A DNA stretch of 64,000 bases, taken from contig SHMX01000001.1 in NCBI GenBank assembly GCA_008080745.1, positions 223,359-287,358 of the forward strand, written 5' to 3'. Of the stretch, positions 1 through 8,046 are shown piece after piece. This stretch comes from Candidatus Thorarchaeota archaeon. Its GTDB lineage: Archaea; Asgardarchaeota; Thorarchaeia; Thorarchaeales; Thorarchaeaceae. The notes under the pieces were generated by a model. It searched no databases. It saw only the letters and a program-made list of their open reading frames with translations, and had not been told where the DNA came from. A program made the translations under genes and the position numbers. The number at the start of each line of letters is the position of its first letter. Position 1 is the first letter of the stretch.

Positions 1-882
1 GCCGTATTGACCAAGTCCGGCATCAATCGCAAGAGGTACACTGAGTGCAACATCATTGCCGCAGGCAATTGCATGATATCCCATTCTTCTAATCAAAGAG
101 GATAATTGAATCTCAACAAATGCCATCTTGGAATATCCTATAGAAGAGGCTGCCTGAGCAGCAAAAGCAGGTGATGCAGCAAGACCATCATAATCCATCT
201 CGATAGCAATCACTATGGCCCGATTGAGTGTTTCTGGTACATCATATGGTTCACCTTTTCTATCGACAGAATAAATCCACTTACGATCTAGAGGTGCAAT
301 TCCAACCAGAGACCCACCAAAGAGTTTTCCCGCCCTTTTGATCAATTGGGTTAACTCGGAAGGATTCTCCAATTTTTTCTCATGTTTGCCTTCAAATCTC
401 AAGATATCTGCTTCATGAACCAATCTACGAGAGTCGTACAATGTCCAATTAGCCTGCGTGATTTCATGTTCCCATTGTGTGTACCCTGATATTCCCCTTG
501 AAATCATATCCATTGCACCAGAATACACCGAATTGCCATAATTATCAAAATTCGAGTCATTGTATACTCTGGTAAATATCATATCAGATTCAGGAAACTG
601 TGATAGATTTTCAGATACTTCATAGGGATGAATTGATAATTCCGAATCGTGTTCAGAGCTGGCAGATGTCTTCTTTGTGGATATTTTTGATGCCGTAATA
701 GCTCCCTTAGTACAAGCCCGTAGACAACTAAGACATTCCGTACATCTCCCCAAATTATACGTGAGAGCGTGTGCGCCCTGGGTATAGATCAAGGGCGCAT
801 TCTCACCATGAATTCGTTGACAAGCCACTACACAGGCTTGATTACATTTACGAGGGTCACAGAGGTCTTTATCGATTATCAC
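1..882 (-). CDS. Reductive-dehalogenase/QueG-like iron-sulfur protein with N-terminal ferredoxin domain (3' end truncated by window)
   Basis: The visible 294 codons start at GTG 882, the only start after an in-frame TAG at 898-900. Residues 8-21 carry C-x4-C-x3-C-x3-C and residues about 46-56 carry C-x2-C-x2-C-x3-C, two cluster motifs at the N-terminus. The C-terminal visible part has GYHAIACGNDVALSVPLAID followed by AGLGQYG, which resembles the cobamide-binding core of reductive dehalogenases and epoxyqueuosine reductase. Classical RdhA carries its two Fe-S motifs near the C-terminus, so the N-terminal placement is unusual. No Tat signal is visible, which suggests a cytoplasmic protein. Substrate is unknown; the family assignment is by motif only and the rest of the gene lies outside the window. 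Confidence 0.7.
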   Translation of the reverse strand, partial: MIIDKDLCDPRKCNQACVVACQRIHGENAPLIYTQGAHALTYNLGRCTECLSCLRACTKGAITASKISTKKTSASSEHDSELSIHPYEVSENLSQFPESDMIFTRVYNDSNFDNYGNSVYSGAMDMISRGISGYTQWEHEITQANWTLYDSRRLVHEADILRFEGKHEKKLENPSELTQLIKRAGKLFGGSLVGIAPLDRKWIYSVDRKGEPYDVPETLNRAIVIAIEMDYDGLAASPAFAAQAASSIGYSKMAFVEIQLSSLIRRMGYHAIACGNDVALSVPLAIDAGLGQYG

Positions 883-966
883 AAATGCACACCTTGTCTA
901 TCCTTTGAGGGATACAAAAGATATGATTAATCCATTGGAAGAGGTCAGAGTCAGAACGTAGAACTT

Positions 967-988
967 AAATAATATAAACCATAGTTAA
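967..988 (-). promoter_or_regulatory. TATA-like element with adjacent TTAAC-type dyad upstream of the dehalogenase-like gene
   Basis: Read on the minus strand, the sequence TTAACTATGGTTT (988-976) runs into TTTATATTATTT, a plausible archaeal TATA box about 85-100 bp upstream of the GTG start at 882. The dyad resembles those at 13953, 14306 and 31436. Function as an operator is inferred from position only. Confidence 0.4.
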
Positions 989-1016
989 TTTTTGAATTCA
1001 CCATTCGTAGTAGTGA

Positions 1017-1061
1017 AGTGATTCTGTTCAAAAATTGGAGAGTCGATTGAACGGAATCACT
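1017..1061 (-). terminator. 15-bp hairpin abutting the HDAC stop codon
   Basis: AGTGATTCTGTTCAA (1017-1031) pairs with TTGAACGGAATCACT (1047-1061) with one T.G pair and a 15-base loop. The hairpin begins immediately after the stop codon of the deacetylase gene. There is no U-tract after it on the minus strand, so termination or 3'-end protection is inferred, not shown. Confidence 0.5.
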
Positions 1062-2210
1062 CTACTCTTTTTTAATATCATGAATTGGAAAAACCAACTT
1101 CTGCACCAGCCTAACATTATCCTTCACAACTCCCCAAGTTTCCTCATCATCCTCAAAAGGAGGACTCTGGATAGGTGGAGAATATTCGTTTCCAGAGATT
1201 ACTGAGAGTACTGTGCCAGCACACCATAAAAAAGCCTCAGGGTGATATCCACCCCCTGAAACAACACCCAATTTTCCTTCACTCCAGCGATGTGCTGCAT
1301 TATGGGTCCATTTGCTAGTGTAACGAATAATATCTGTAGTGAGTATCAGATGGGCCATAGGATCACGATAATGACCATCAAAGCCTGGAAGAAGAAATAT
1401 GAACTCTGGTTTGAAAGAGTCAACTAAGGGTGGAACCAGAGCATCAAAGGCGTATCTATACACGGCGTCTCCAGAATCCATTGGAAACGGAAAATTCACA
1501 TTATATCCCAGTCCTGCACCAAACCCAATATCTTGAATGTAGCCATCATGGGGATAGAGCCATTCCGGATCTTCGTGAAATGATATCGTCAGTACCTCGG
1601 GGTCTTGATAGAAATACTCCTGAGTTCCATTTCCATGATGAACATCCAGGTCAAGAATGAGCACTCTTGAAAAACCATTATCTTTCAATTTGTAGACAGC
1701 TGCGGCAATATCATTGAACACACAAAACCCCCCACCCCATTCATACTTAGCATGATGAAATCCACCAGTAGGCGAATAGAAATGATCGCAATCTCCAGAG
1801 AGTATTGAGTTCACACCAGTAACTGTTGCACCACTAGTAAATCTTGCATTCTCGTATATTCCTTGGAACCCAGGTGTGTCTATGTCGATATCGCCCACAC
1901 CCGTTTTAGAGATTCGTCGTACTTCATCCAGATAATCAGGTGCATGAATTCGTTCAAGCAATTCCTCTGACAAGGGATGGGGTTTGATAGTAGAAATATT
2001 GTCAGCTGAAAGTAGTTGGATTTCTTTTAGGAAGTCACGTACCATCTGGAATCTACCCACCCTGACTGGATGACTTTTTCCAAAATCAAAGGTTTCCATC
2101 ATAGGATCCCAGAGAAAACCAACATTACATTTTCGAGGGGAAGGACTCATTAGATGGTCATTTGCTACTGCATACTTATTAGGTTTCACAATAAGAATTC
2201 GGTGGTGCAA
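1062..2210 (-). CDS. Histone deacetylase / acetylpolyamine amidohydrolase family protein
   Basis: Zn-dependent amide hydrolase of the HDAC/AcuC/AphA superfamily. The charge-relay His pair is at 152-153 (GGFHHAKYEW), zinc ligands are Asp189 and His191 (DLDVHHGNG) and Asp278 (LLPGFDGHYRDP), and the transition-state Tyr is at 322 (SGGGYHPE), so the site looks intact. The substrate could be an acetylated protein, acetylpolyamine or other acyl-amine; the nearby arginine decarboxylase makes a polyamine substrate an idea worth testing. The ATG at 2210 overlaps the likely start of the divergent gene; Met21 (ATG at 2150) is an alternative that fits the beginning of family similarity better. Cytoplasmic; no signal peptide. 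Confidence 0.88.
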   Translation of the reverse strand: MHHRILIVKPNKYAVANDHLMSPSPRKCNVGFLWDPMMETFDFGKSHPVRVGRFQMVRDFLKEIQLLSADNISTIKPHPLSEELLERIHAPDYLDEVRRISKTGVGDIDIDTPGFQGIYENARFTSGATVTGVNSILSGDCDHFYSPTGGFHHAKYEWGGGFCVFNDIAAAVYKLKDNGFSRVLILDLDVHHGNGTQEYFYQDPEVLTISFHEDPEWLYPHDGYIQDIGFGAGLGYNVNFPFPMDSGDAVYRYAFDALVPPLVDSFKPEFIFLLPGFDGHYRDPMAHLILTTDIIRYTSKWTHNAAHRWSEGKLGVVSGGGYHPEAFLWCAGTVLSVISGNEYSPPIQSPPFEDDEETWGVVKDNVRLVQKLVFPIHDIKKE

Positions 2211-3662
2211 GATTTAGTGAAAATTCGCTCAATCGCAAGAGTGCCAACTCCTTCAGAAATATACTCAGTATATGTAAGACAACGGAAGGATGCAAGTGCT
2301 CAAATCTTTTCTTTAGATTATGGGGACAGACTTAGAGTATTTGATGCTAAGGGAACTCTAAGATCCACAATGAAGTGGAGTAGCAAAGTAAGATGCATCG
2401 CTGTTGCAGATGTCGAAGGAGAAGGCGATGACGCTCTGGTAGGCGGTGTTGGCAAGTATGTCCTTGTTGTGGACCAAAAAGGAAAGCAACTATGGAAAAT
2501 TGTACTTGAAAGTCCGGTTATTGCTTGCGATGCAAGAGATGTTGATGGAGACGATGCAGCAGAAGTAGTTGTAGCACTCCAAAATAAGCGGGTAATCTTG
2601 TGGAATAATGATCAAGATGCGTTATTTACTCGTTCGATGGATTCAACTATCGTGGATGTATGGTTAGAAGATATCACAAATGATACTGAACTAGAAGTCG
2701 TCACAGCGATGAGGAATGGCAATGTAACAATTGTCAGCTCAGCAGGTTATCTTCTCAAAGAAATTAGTCTAGGAGAAGAGATTACAACTTTTGCAGTATT
2801 AACATTTGGAGAAAGAAAACTCTTCGTAACAAGTAATCTCTCTAATACCCTACGGTTCTGGGACATTGAAGGTGACTTGGTGGATAAACTAGATATTGGT
2901 GGAAGACCAAGATCAATGGCAACAGGGGTGCCAGATGATATATCCGATATCGCATATTTGGTAGTAAGTACCGATGAGAAGAAGATTAGTTTTTGGGAGG
3001 TTCAACGGTCTGGAAAGGCAAGTCGAACCGAACAGGTTGTTCTGCAACAAATTGGTTCAACAAAGGACACGGTATATCGACGTTCCATAAAGTGTGGAAA
3101 TTGTGGTGCACCAGCATCTCCTGAGAGTCCGGTTTGCGATTCGTGTGGTGCTCAGCTTGAAATGATGGAAGAATATGTAATTGAGGAATACATCCAAGAG
3201 AGTATTGAATCAATCACAGCAAAACACCCTCGGATCAAGCTCAAAGATCTTGACCGTATTCTCAGAAGAACACTCCCACGTCCCGCAGCTTACAATCTGA
3301 GAAGAAGTCTTCAGACGATGATTCAGAGTGGTGAGATTGAGGGACACATTGACGGCAATGTGTTTGTTCGAACTGAGAAGCCAAAAATCGCAAGGTCTGA
3401 CAGGCCTACGGAGAAATCGGTTAAAGAAACACGACAGATTCTGCAAGATTTGCTCGACAGAAAAGATTCCTTTGATATTGATCAGATTGAGAAGGAAACA
3501 GGAGTGGATCGAAAGATACTCAGACGAACACTACTGATTCTATTAGGAGATGGAGTGATCGAAGGTTCCCTCACGGGACAAATCTTCACTCTTGATGATA
3601 AAAAGAAAGCAGAGGAGTTTATCCTTCGCTTTGATAGCGAATTGAGAAATTGGATGCGATAG
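2202..3662 (+). CDS. Beta-propeller protein with zinc ribbon and tandem winged-helix-like domains
   Basis: Unrecognised family. The first about 290 residues are repeated beta-rich blades typical of WD40/FG-GAP propellers, with repeated patterns such as ADVEGEGDDA and RDVDGDDAAEV. A zinc ribbon follows (CGNC near 298, CDSC about 14 residues later), then two copies of a winged-helix-like unit (about 325-390 and 410-475) that share the pattern LRR(S/T)L..(I/L)...GxIEGxxxGxxF. The GTG at 2202 or 2205 is chosen because an upstream ATG at 2154 adds residues encoded opposite the deacetylase N-terminus. It precedes two membrane sensors in the same direction with a gap of 60 bp, so it may be their cytoplasmic adaptor or a nucleic-acid-binding partner. 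Function unknown. Confidence 0.75.
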   Translation: MVQDLVKIRSIARVPTPSEIYSVYVRQRKDASAQIFSLDYGDRLRVFDAKGTLRSTMKWSSKVRCIAVADVEGEGDDALVGGVGKYVLVVDQKGKQLWKIVLESPVIACDARDVDGDDAAEVVVALQNKRVILWNNDQDALFTRSMDSTIVDVWLEDITNDTELEVVTAMRNGNVTIVSSAGYLLKEISLGEEITTFAVLTFGERKLFVTSNLSNTLRFWDIEGDLVDKLDIGGRPRSMATGVPDDISDIAYLVVSTDEKKISFWEVQRSGKASRTEQVVLQQIGSTKDTVYRRSIKCGNCGAPASPESPVCDSCGAQLEMMEEYVIEEYIQESIESITAKHPRIKLKDLDRILRRTLPRPAAYNLRRSLQTMIQSGEIEGHIDGNVFVRTEKPKIARSDRPTEKSVKETRQILQDLLDRKDSFDIDQIEKETGVDRKILRRTLLILLGDGVIEGSLTGQIFTLDDKKKAEEFILRFDSELRNWMR

Positions 3663-3722
3663 TGCATACAAATGATGACGATTTACAATGAATTGGTTTT
3701 ATTTACAAAAGGAGAGTAACAA

Positions 3723-6557
3723 ATGGACATTAGCAAGAGAATAATCATTATCTTCGTTAGTGTGTCGCTGATTCCGATATTGTGTATATCGGCCCTTTCA
3801 GCATATAGCATCTTTAATGTATCAAATGAAAATGCAGGAGATTCTGCTAATGCCCTCAGAAGTGAGGAGTTAGCAAATCTAGACAGATTATCAGATGATA
3901 CTGCGCTCTTTATTGAAGAGAGGATGCAGAACTATATTGACGGAGTATTGATGATGGAGAAATATTGTGAGGATTTATTCAATAATAGATTGAATGCCTC
4001 ACCCCAACATTCGTATTGGTGGGATTATGAAGAAGAGTTTGCTGAAACAGGTGAACTAGTGCCAAGTAGGCATTTTGAAGCAGATTATGATTCAAGTGAC
4101 ATCTCATTTGAAGTAAGCTGTTATTATATGCCCCGGGAGCACTACGATACCCCCGGAGACCCGTTCGATCGAACAGCAGAAACTAATTATTTCATTGATA
4201 TGTCGAGTAATATGGACAATGTTTTCAGGTCACTCCATGAGATGAGTTCTGATTATATCTGGTTATACATGGGATTCAATCCAGATATCTGTGACAGCCA
4301 TCTGTTTCGAAACTATCCATATGATAATCTCGAATACTTTTGGGATTACTATAACAATGGCAATGACTACGACCCAGTATTAGAGGACTGGTATTCGAAT
4401 GCAGTAGATGCCACAGATGGGGAAGTAGCATTTACCAGCCCATACGGAGATCCTTCAACTGGACTGGTAATATCAATGGGACGTCCAGTTCATTTTGATA
4501 ATGGCACTCTTATTGGAGTGGTTTCAGCTGATGTTACACTTGACACAATTCTTGCGAGTGTAGTTGACATCGAAGTCCTAGATACGGGATATGCATATCT
4601 CCTCAACTCCGATGGAAGTCCCCTCGCACATCCAGACATAACAGATGAAGAACAGACTATCTACGAATTAGAGTTTGGTAGCTCAACGTCTTCTGAAGCT
4701 ATAGCATTCGCAAATATCCTTGCAGATGCAGAGACACAGAGTACTGGTCAGGTTGAGTTCACTAAGAATGGAGAACCTTGGATTCTTACATACAATCGAA
4801 TTCCAAATACAGGATTCCTGCTTGCAATCGTGGTCCCCGTTTCAGAAGTGGTAGCACCGGCAAATGCAATTCTTGGACTTGTACTAGGACAAACTACAAA
4901 CCTTACAATAATCCTTGGAGGAATTTTAGCAGTTGTAGCAGGTTGTGTCGCGTATGTGTCCTACAGACGAGCAAATTCGGTAGTTGAACCCATCGAGGAG
5001 ATGACATCTCTTGTACAGAAAATGTCACGTCAAGATTTTACCAGAGGTATAACTGCTAAGGGAGCAATGTTTGAAGAAGTAGGAACAACCGTAGATGCAT
5101 TGCTAAGTTTCCAAGAAGCATGCAGATTTGGTAATCAAGCCTTTGTCAGGGGTGATCTCAACAGAGCTCTGGCTAACTATCAGAATCTCTTGGAGATTAG
5201 CAGAAGATTGGATATCCCAGTTGGAGAACAGACCATGTGTTTGAATATTGGAAATGTCTTCCGTCAACGTGGAGATACTGGTAACGCAATCGAATACTAT
5301 GAAAGAGCATTAGATATAGCAAAGGAACTTCTTGAGAAGGCTAAGATGGATGGTGCTGATGAGAGAGATGCAATGGTTCGCATTGGTTCCGTCTACCACA
5401 ACCTCGCACTAGTCGAGATGGATAGAGGGAATTTCACCGAAGCACTCCAATATCTTCAGGATGCTGAAGCCATTGATCGAAGTCTCAGTAATGACAGGGG
5501 CCTAGCAAAACGATTTGATGCTATGGGTCTAGTCATGATGCGTCAACAACGTCACAGTCAAGCCCAATCAAAGTTCGATGAAGCTGAAAAGATGGCTAAA
5601 CGTTCTGGATACGATAGGAGTCTGGCATACATCAACTTTCATAGAGGAGAACTAAATGTGGACCAAGGCTTCTACGAGAAGGCTGAAGAATCCTTCAAGG
5701 CAGCAATAGACTATGGCAAAAGAGTAGAAGAATACGGTTTAGTTGTTCATGCACTCAGAGAGTTGGCTGATGTGATGGATAGACTAGGAAAACCAAGTCA
5801 TGAGCTTCGTAGAGAGGCTGAGAGAATTCGAAGGTCCATGCAGTTCAAGAAGAGTGTCATCTTTGTGATCGATTACTCTGGAAGCATGCAGGCCCAAGGA
5901 AGGATAAAAGCAGCTATCACAGGTGCCAAAGAAATACTTGACAGTCAGGTCAATCCCCAAGATGAGGTCAGTATCATTGTATTCAACAATACATACAGAG
6001 AAGTGCTACCATTAACCAAGAAAGGGGAATATCAAGACCCCGATGACAGCCCAATAGTCAAAGCACTCGATTCCTTGAGATATCCAAACTACGCGACTGC
6101 ATTTTATGACGCGTTGGGTAAGGCTCTACAAGAACTTGACAAGGTCGAGTCTAGTGAGCACCGTTGGATTATTGCCTTAACGGACGGACAGGACAACAGT
6201 TCAAAGATATTCTCACTTGATGCCCTAGAGGGAATCACTGAAAAGGATCGTTACAAGAAGAACCGACCTCTAACAATTGAGGGATACATTCGAGATAATC
6301 ATCTAGATGTGAATCTCATCATCATTGGGGTTGGCGGTGAGCTGAAGTCTTATGTTGACAAGGAGATTGCTGGATCTAAAAGTGGTCGAATGACCTTTGA
6401 AGAGTTACTCATGTCAGTATGTGATAATATCCCACAGGGACAATATCTCTCAGTAACAGATTCAATAGATGTACATTTGGATATACAGAAAGCATTCCAA
6501 CAGGTTGGAGTCCTTATGGCACAACTGGAAGTTGGAGGGAGTACTACAGACTACTAG
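3723..6557 (+). CDS. Membrane dCache sensor with HAMP, TPR repeats and C-terminal vWA domain
   Basis: A 944-residue signalling protein. A strong ribosome site (AAAGGAG) precedes the ATG. TM1 lies at about 7-28, an extracytoplasmic dCache-type double PAS region at about 30-385 (with ENGT/DNGTLIGVV and DTGYAYLLNSDG segments), TM2 at about 390-412, a HAMP-like segment after it, TPR repeats at about 460-690, and a vWA domain from about 708. The MIDAS motif DYSGSM is at about 715, with the later Thr (TAFYDAL) and Asp (LTDGQD) in place, so metal binding is expected. There is no kinase, methyl-accepting or cyclase output; ligand sensing would be passed to a TPR/vWA interaction module. It is followed after 13 bp by a paralogous sensor. 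Confidence 0.88.
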   Translation: MDISKRIIIIFVSVSLIPILCISALSAYSIFNVSNENAGDSANALRSEELANLDRLSDDTALFIEERMQNYIDGVLMMEKYCEDLFNNRLNASPQHSYWWDYEEEFAETGELVPSRHFEADYDSSDISFEVSCYYMPREHYDTPGDPFDRTAETNYFIDMSSNMDNVFRSLHEMSSDYIWLYMGFNPDICDSHLFRNYPYDNLEYFWDYYNNGNDYDPVLEDWYSNAVDATDGEVAFTSPYGDPSTGLVISMGRPVHFDNGTLIGVVSADVTLDTILASVVDIEVLDTGYAYLLNSDGSPLAHPDITDEEQTIYELEFGSSTSSEAIAFANILADAETQSTGQVEFTKNGEPWILTYNRIPNTGFLLAIVVPVSEVVAPANAILGLVLGQTTNLTIILGGILAVVAGCVAYVSYRRANSVVEPIEEMTSLVQKMSRQDFTRGITAKGAMFEEVGTTVDALLSFQEACRFGNQAFVRGDLNRALANYQNLLEISRRLDIPVGEQTMCLNIGNVFRQRGDTGNAIEYYERALDIAKELLEKAKMDGADERDAMVRIGSVYHNLALVEMDRGNFTEALQYLQDAEAIDRSLSNDRGLAKRFDAMGLVMMRQQRHSQAQSKFDEAEKMAKRSGYDRSLAYINFHRGELNVDQGFYEKAEESFKAAIDYGKRVEEYGLVVHALRELADVMDRLGKPSHELRREAERIRRSMQFKKSVIFVIDYSGSMQAQGRIKAAITGAKEILDSQVNPQDEVSIIVFNNTYREVLPLTKKGEYQDPDDSPIVKALDSLRYPNYATAFYDALGKALQELDKVESSEHRWIIALTDGQDNSSKIFSLDALEGITEKDRYKKNRPLTIEGYIRDNHLDVNLIIIGVGGELKSYVDKEIAGSKSGRMTFEELLMSVCDNIPQGQYLSVTDSIDVHLDIQKAFQQVGVLMAQLEVGGSTTDY

Positions 6558-6570
6558 GAGGTTGAAAAGA

Positions 6571-8025
6571 ATGGCACAAGGAATAGAAACCAAGAAGAAA
6601 GGAAGTTTTCAGAAGAATGTAATCATTACATTTCTGACGATATCAATAATATCCCTTGCTGCAACTGGTGCAATCTCATTGGGCTTTGTCAACCTCATGG
6701 GAGACTATACTACAGTTGAGAGCACGGACGCGTTGGAGTCACAGATCGAAACTAACATGGCGCTTACTGCACAGCAGAACGCACTTGTAATAAATCAAAA
6801 ACTATCTAGCGCCGAGTCAATGGTTCTATCTATGGCTGAAGAATGTGAGAGAATATTCTCTCCTGACTCAACATTTGAGCATAGAACAACATACTATGAC
6901 TACTTCTTTGAGAATACAGAGGACGGTCCACATCCGAGTGATGTTGCATTTGATCCTCGCTATGGTCTTAATGTATCTTGGACCTACAGTAGTTGGTATG
7001 TAGCTGGTTCAAACTCTACCAATTATGCAACCTATGAAACGCAGAATCAGGAACGCCTTGGACTGGTCTCCAACATGGACTATACATTCCAATCAATTCA
7101 CAATCAGATGCCTGAATTTAGATGGCTTTACATTACCTTTGCAGATAATGGAATGTTCATCAACTATCCAGGTAGTGATTTGGGCGGCTCGGATCTTGCT
7201 CGAAACACAGAACCCTGGTATCCTACATTAGATGACTGGTACATCGAAATCGAGAATGGAGAGGGTGACATGGTTTTTGTCGACCCATATTACGATCCGA
7301 TTGATCAGGTTCTGCTGATATCTATTGGGAAAGCCATCTACTTTGAAAATGGCACTCTCATCGGAATTATAGCAGGAGACATTACTATTGAGAGCATCAA
7401 CGATAAAATCTTGGATGTAACCATTCTTGAAACAGGATATGCTTCATTGATTCTTCAGGATGGTTCAGTCATCGCTCATCCAGATTTGAGTCCCGAGGAC
7501 TATGAATATGGATTGGTTCCTCTCTATCAGGTAGAAACAAACACTGATGCATCGAGGGCACTCTCACCAGATCAGATGGCCCAAATTACCTCGGGCCAGA
7601 CAGGAATTCTTCGATACACCAAAGATGGAGAAGAGTATCTTCTTGCGTATACCTCAGTTGGCAAAGCAGGCTATATCTGTACAATATCGGTACCAGTCAG
7701 TGAAGTACTCGATGCTATTCCTGCTTTAGAGAACAGAATCGCTGAGGCTAATGTGGCAGTATCGACATTTATTATTGCCATAACAGTGGGAGGTATAATA
7801 CTTGCAGGGGGTGCAGCAGTCGTAGTAGCCAGGCAAATAACAGGCCCTCTACAGTATCTGATGGACCTAGCAATGAAGAATGTCTCTGCGATGATCCAAG
7901 AAGCTCCTACCGACACCCTCGACCTTCAGGTGGATACCGAATACACTGGAAAGGACGATGAGATAGGAGAATTAGCCAGAGCGTTTCAAGGCATGCTGGA
8001 TACTATTCGAGAAGACGAAATGTAG
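6571..8025 (+). CDS. Membrane dCache-HAMP sensor without output domain
   Basis: Start ATG 6571 follows a good ribosome site (TAGGAGG) just after the stop of the preceding sensor. TM1 is at about 14-36, a dCache-like sensor fills about 40-395, TM2 is at about 400-420, and the protein ends about 15 residues after a HAMP motif (DEIGELARAF). It is paralogous to the upstream gene (NGTLIG, ETGYASL, VIAHPD segments align). Having a HAMP but no effector, it could form a heterodimer with the vWA-bearing paralogue and modulate it. The ligand is unknown; small organic molecules such as amino acids are common for dCache domains. Confidence 0.87.
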   Translation: MAQGIETKKKGSFQKNVIITFLTISIISLAATGAISLGFVNLMGDYTTVESTDALESQIETNMALTAQQNALVINQKLSSAESMVLSMAEECERIFSPDSTFEHRTTYYDYFFENTEDGPHPSDVAFDPRYGLNVSWTYSSWYVAGSNSTNYATYETQNQERLGLVSNMDYTFQSIHNQMPEFRWLYITFADNGMFINYPGSDLGGSDLARNTEPWYPTLDDWYIEIENGEGDMVFVDPYYDPIDQVLLISIGKAIYFENGTLIGIIAGDITIESINDKILDVTILETGYASLILQDGSVIAHPDLSPEDYEYGLVPLYQVETNTDASRALSPDQMAQITSGQTGILRYTKDGEEYLLAYTSVGKAGYICTISVPVSEVLDAIPALENRIAEANVAVSTFIIAITVGGIILAGGAAVVVARQITGPLQYLMDLAMKNVSAMIQEAPTDTLDLQVDTEYTGKDDEIGELARAFQGMLDTIREDEM

Positions 8026-8046
8026 TGTAAAGGATGAGTGGATGAG

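Noticed and set aside
6469-6570. Longer start for the second dCache sensor
   Set aside because: It would overlap the preceding gene by about 90 bp and its residues look non-coding; ATG 6571 has an excellent ribosome site.
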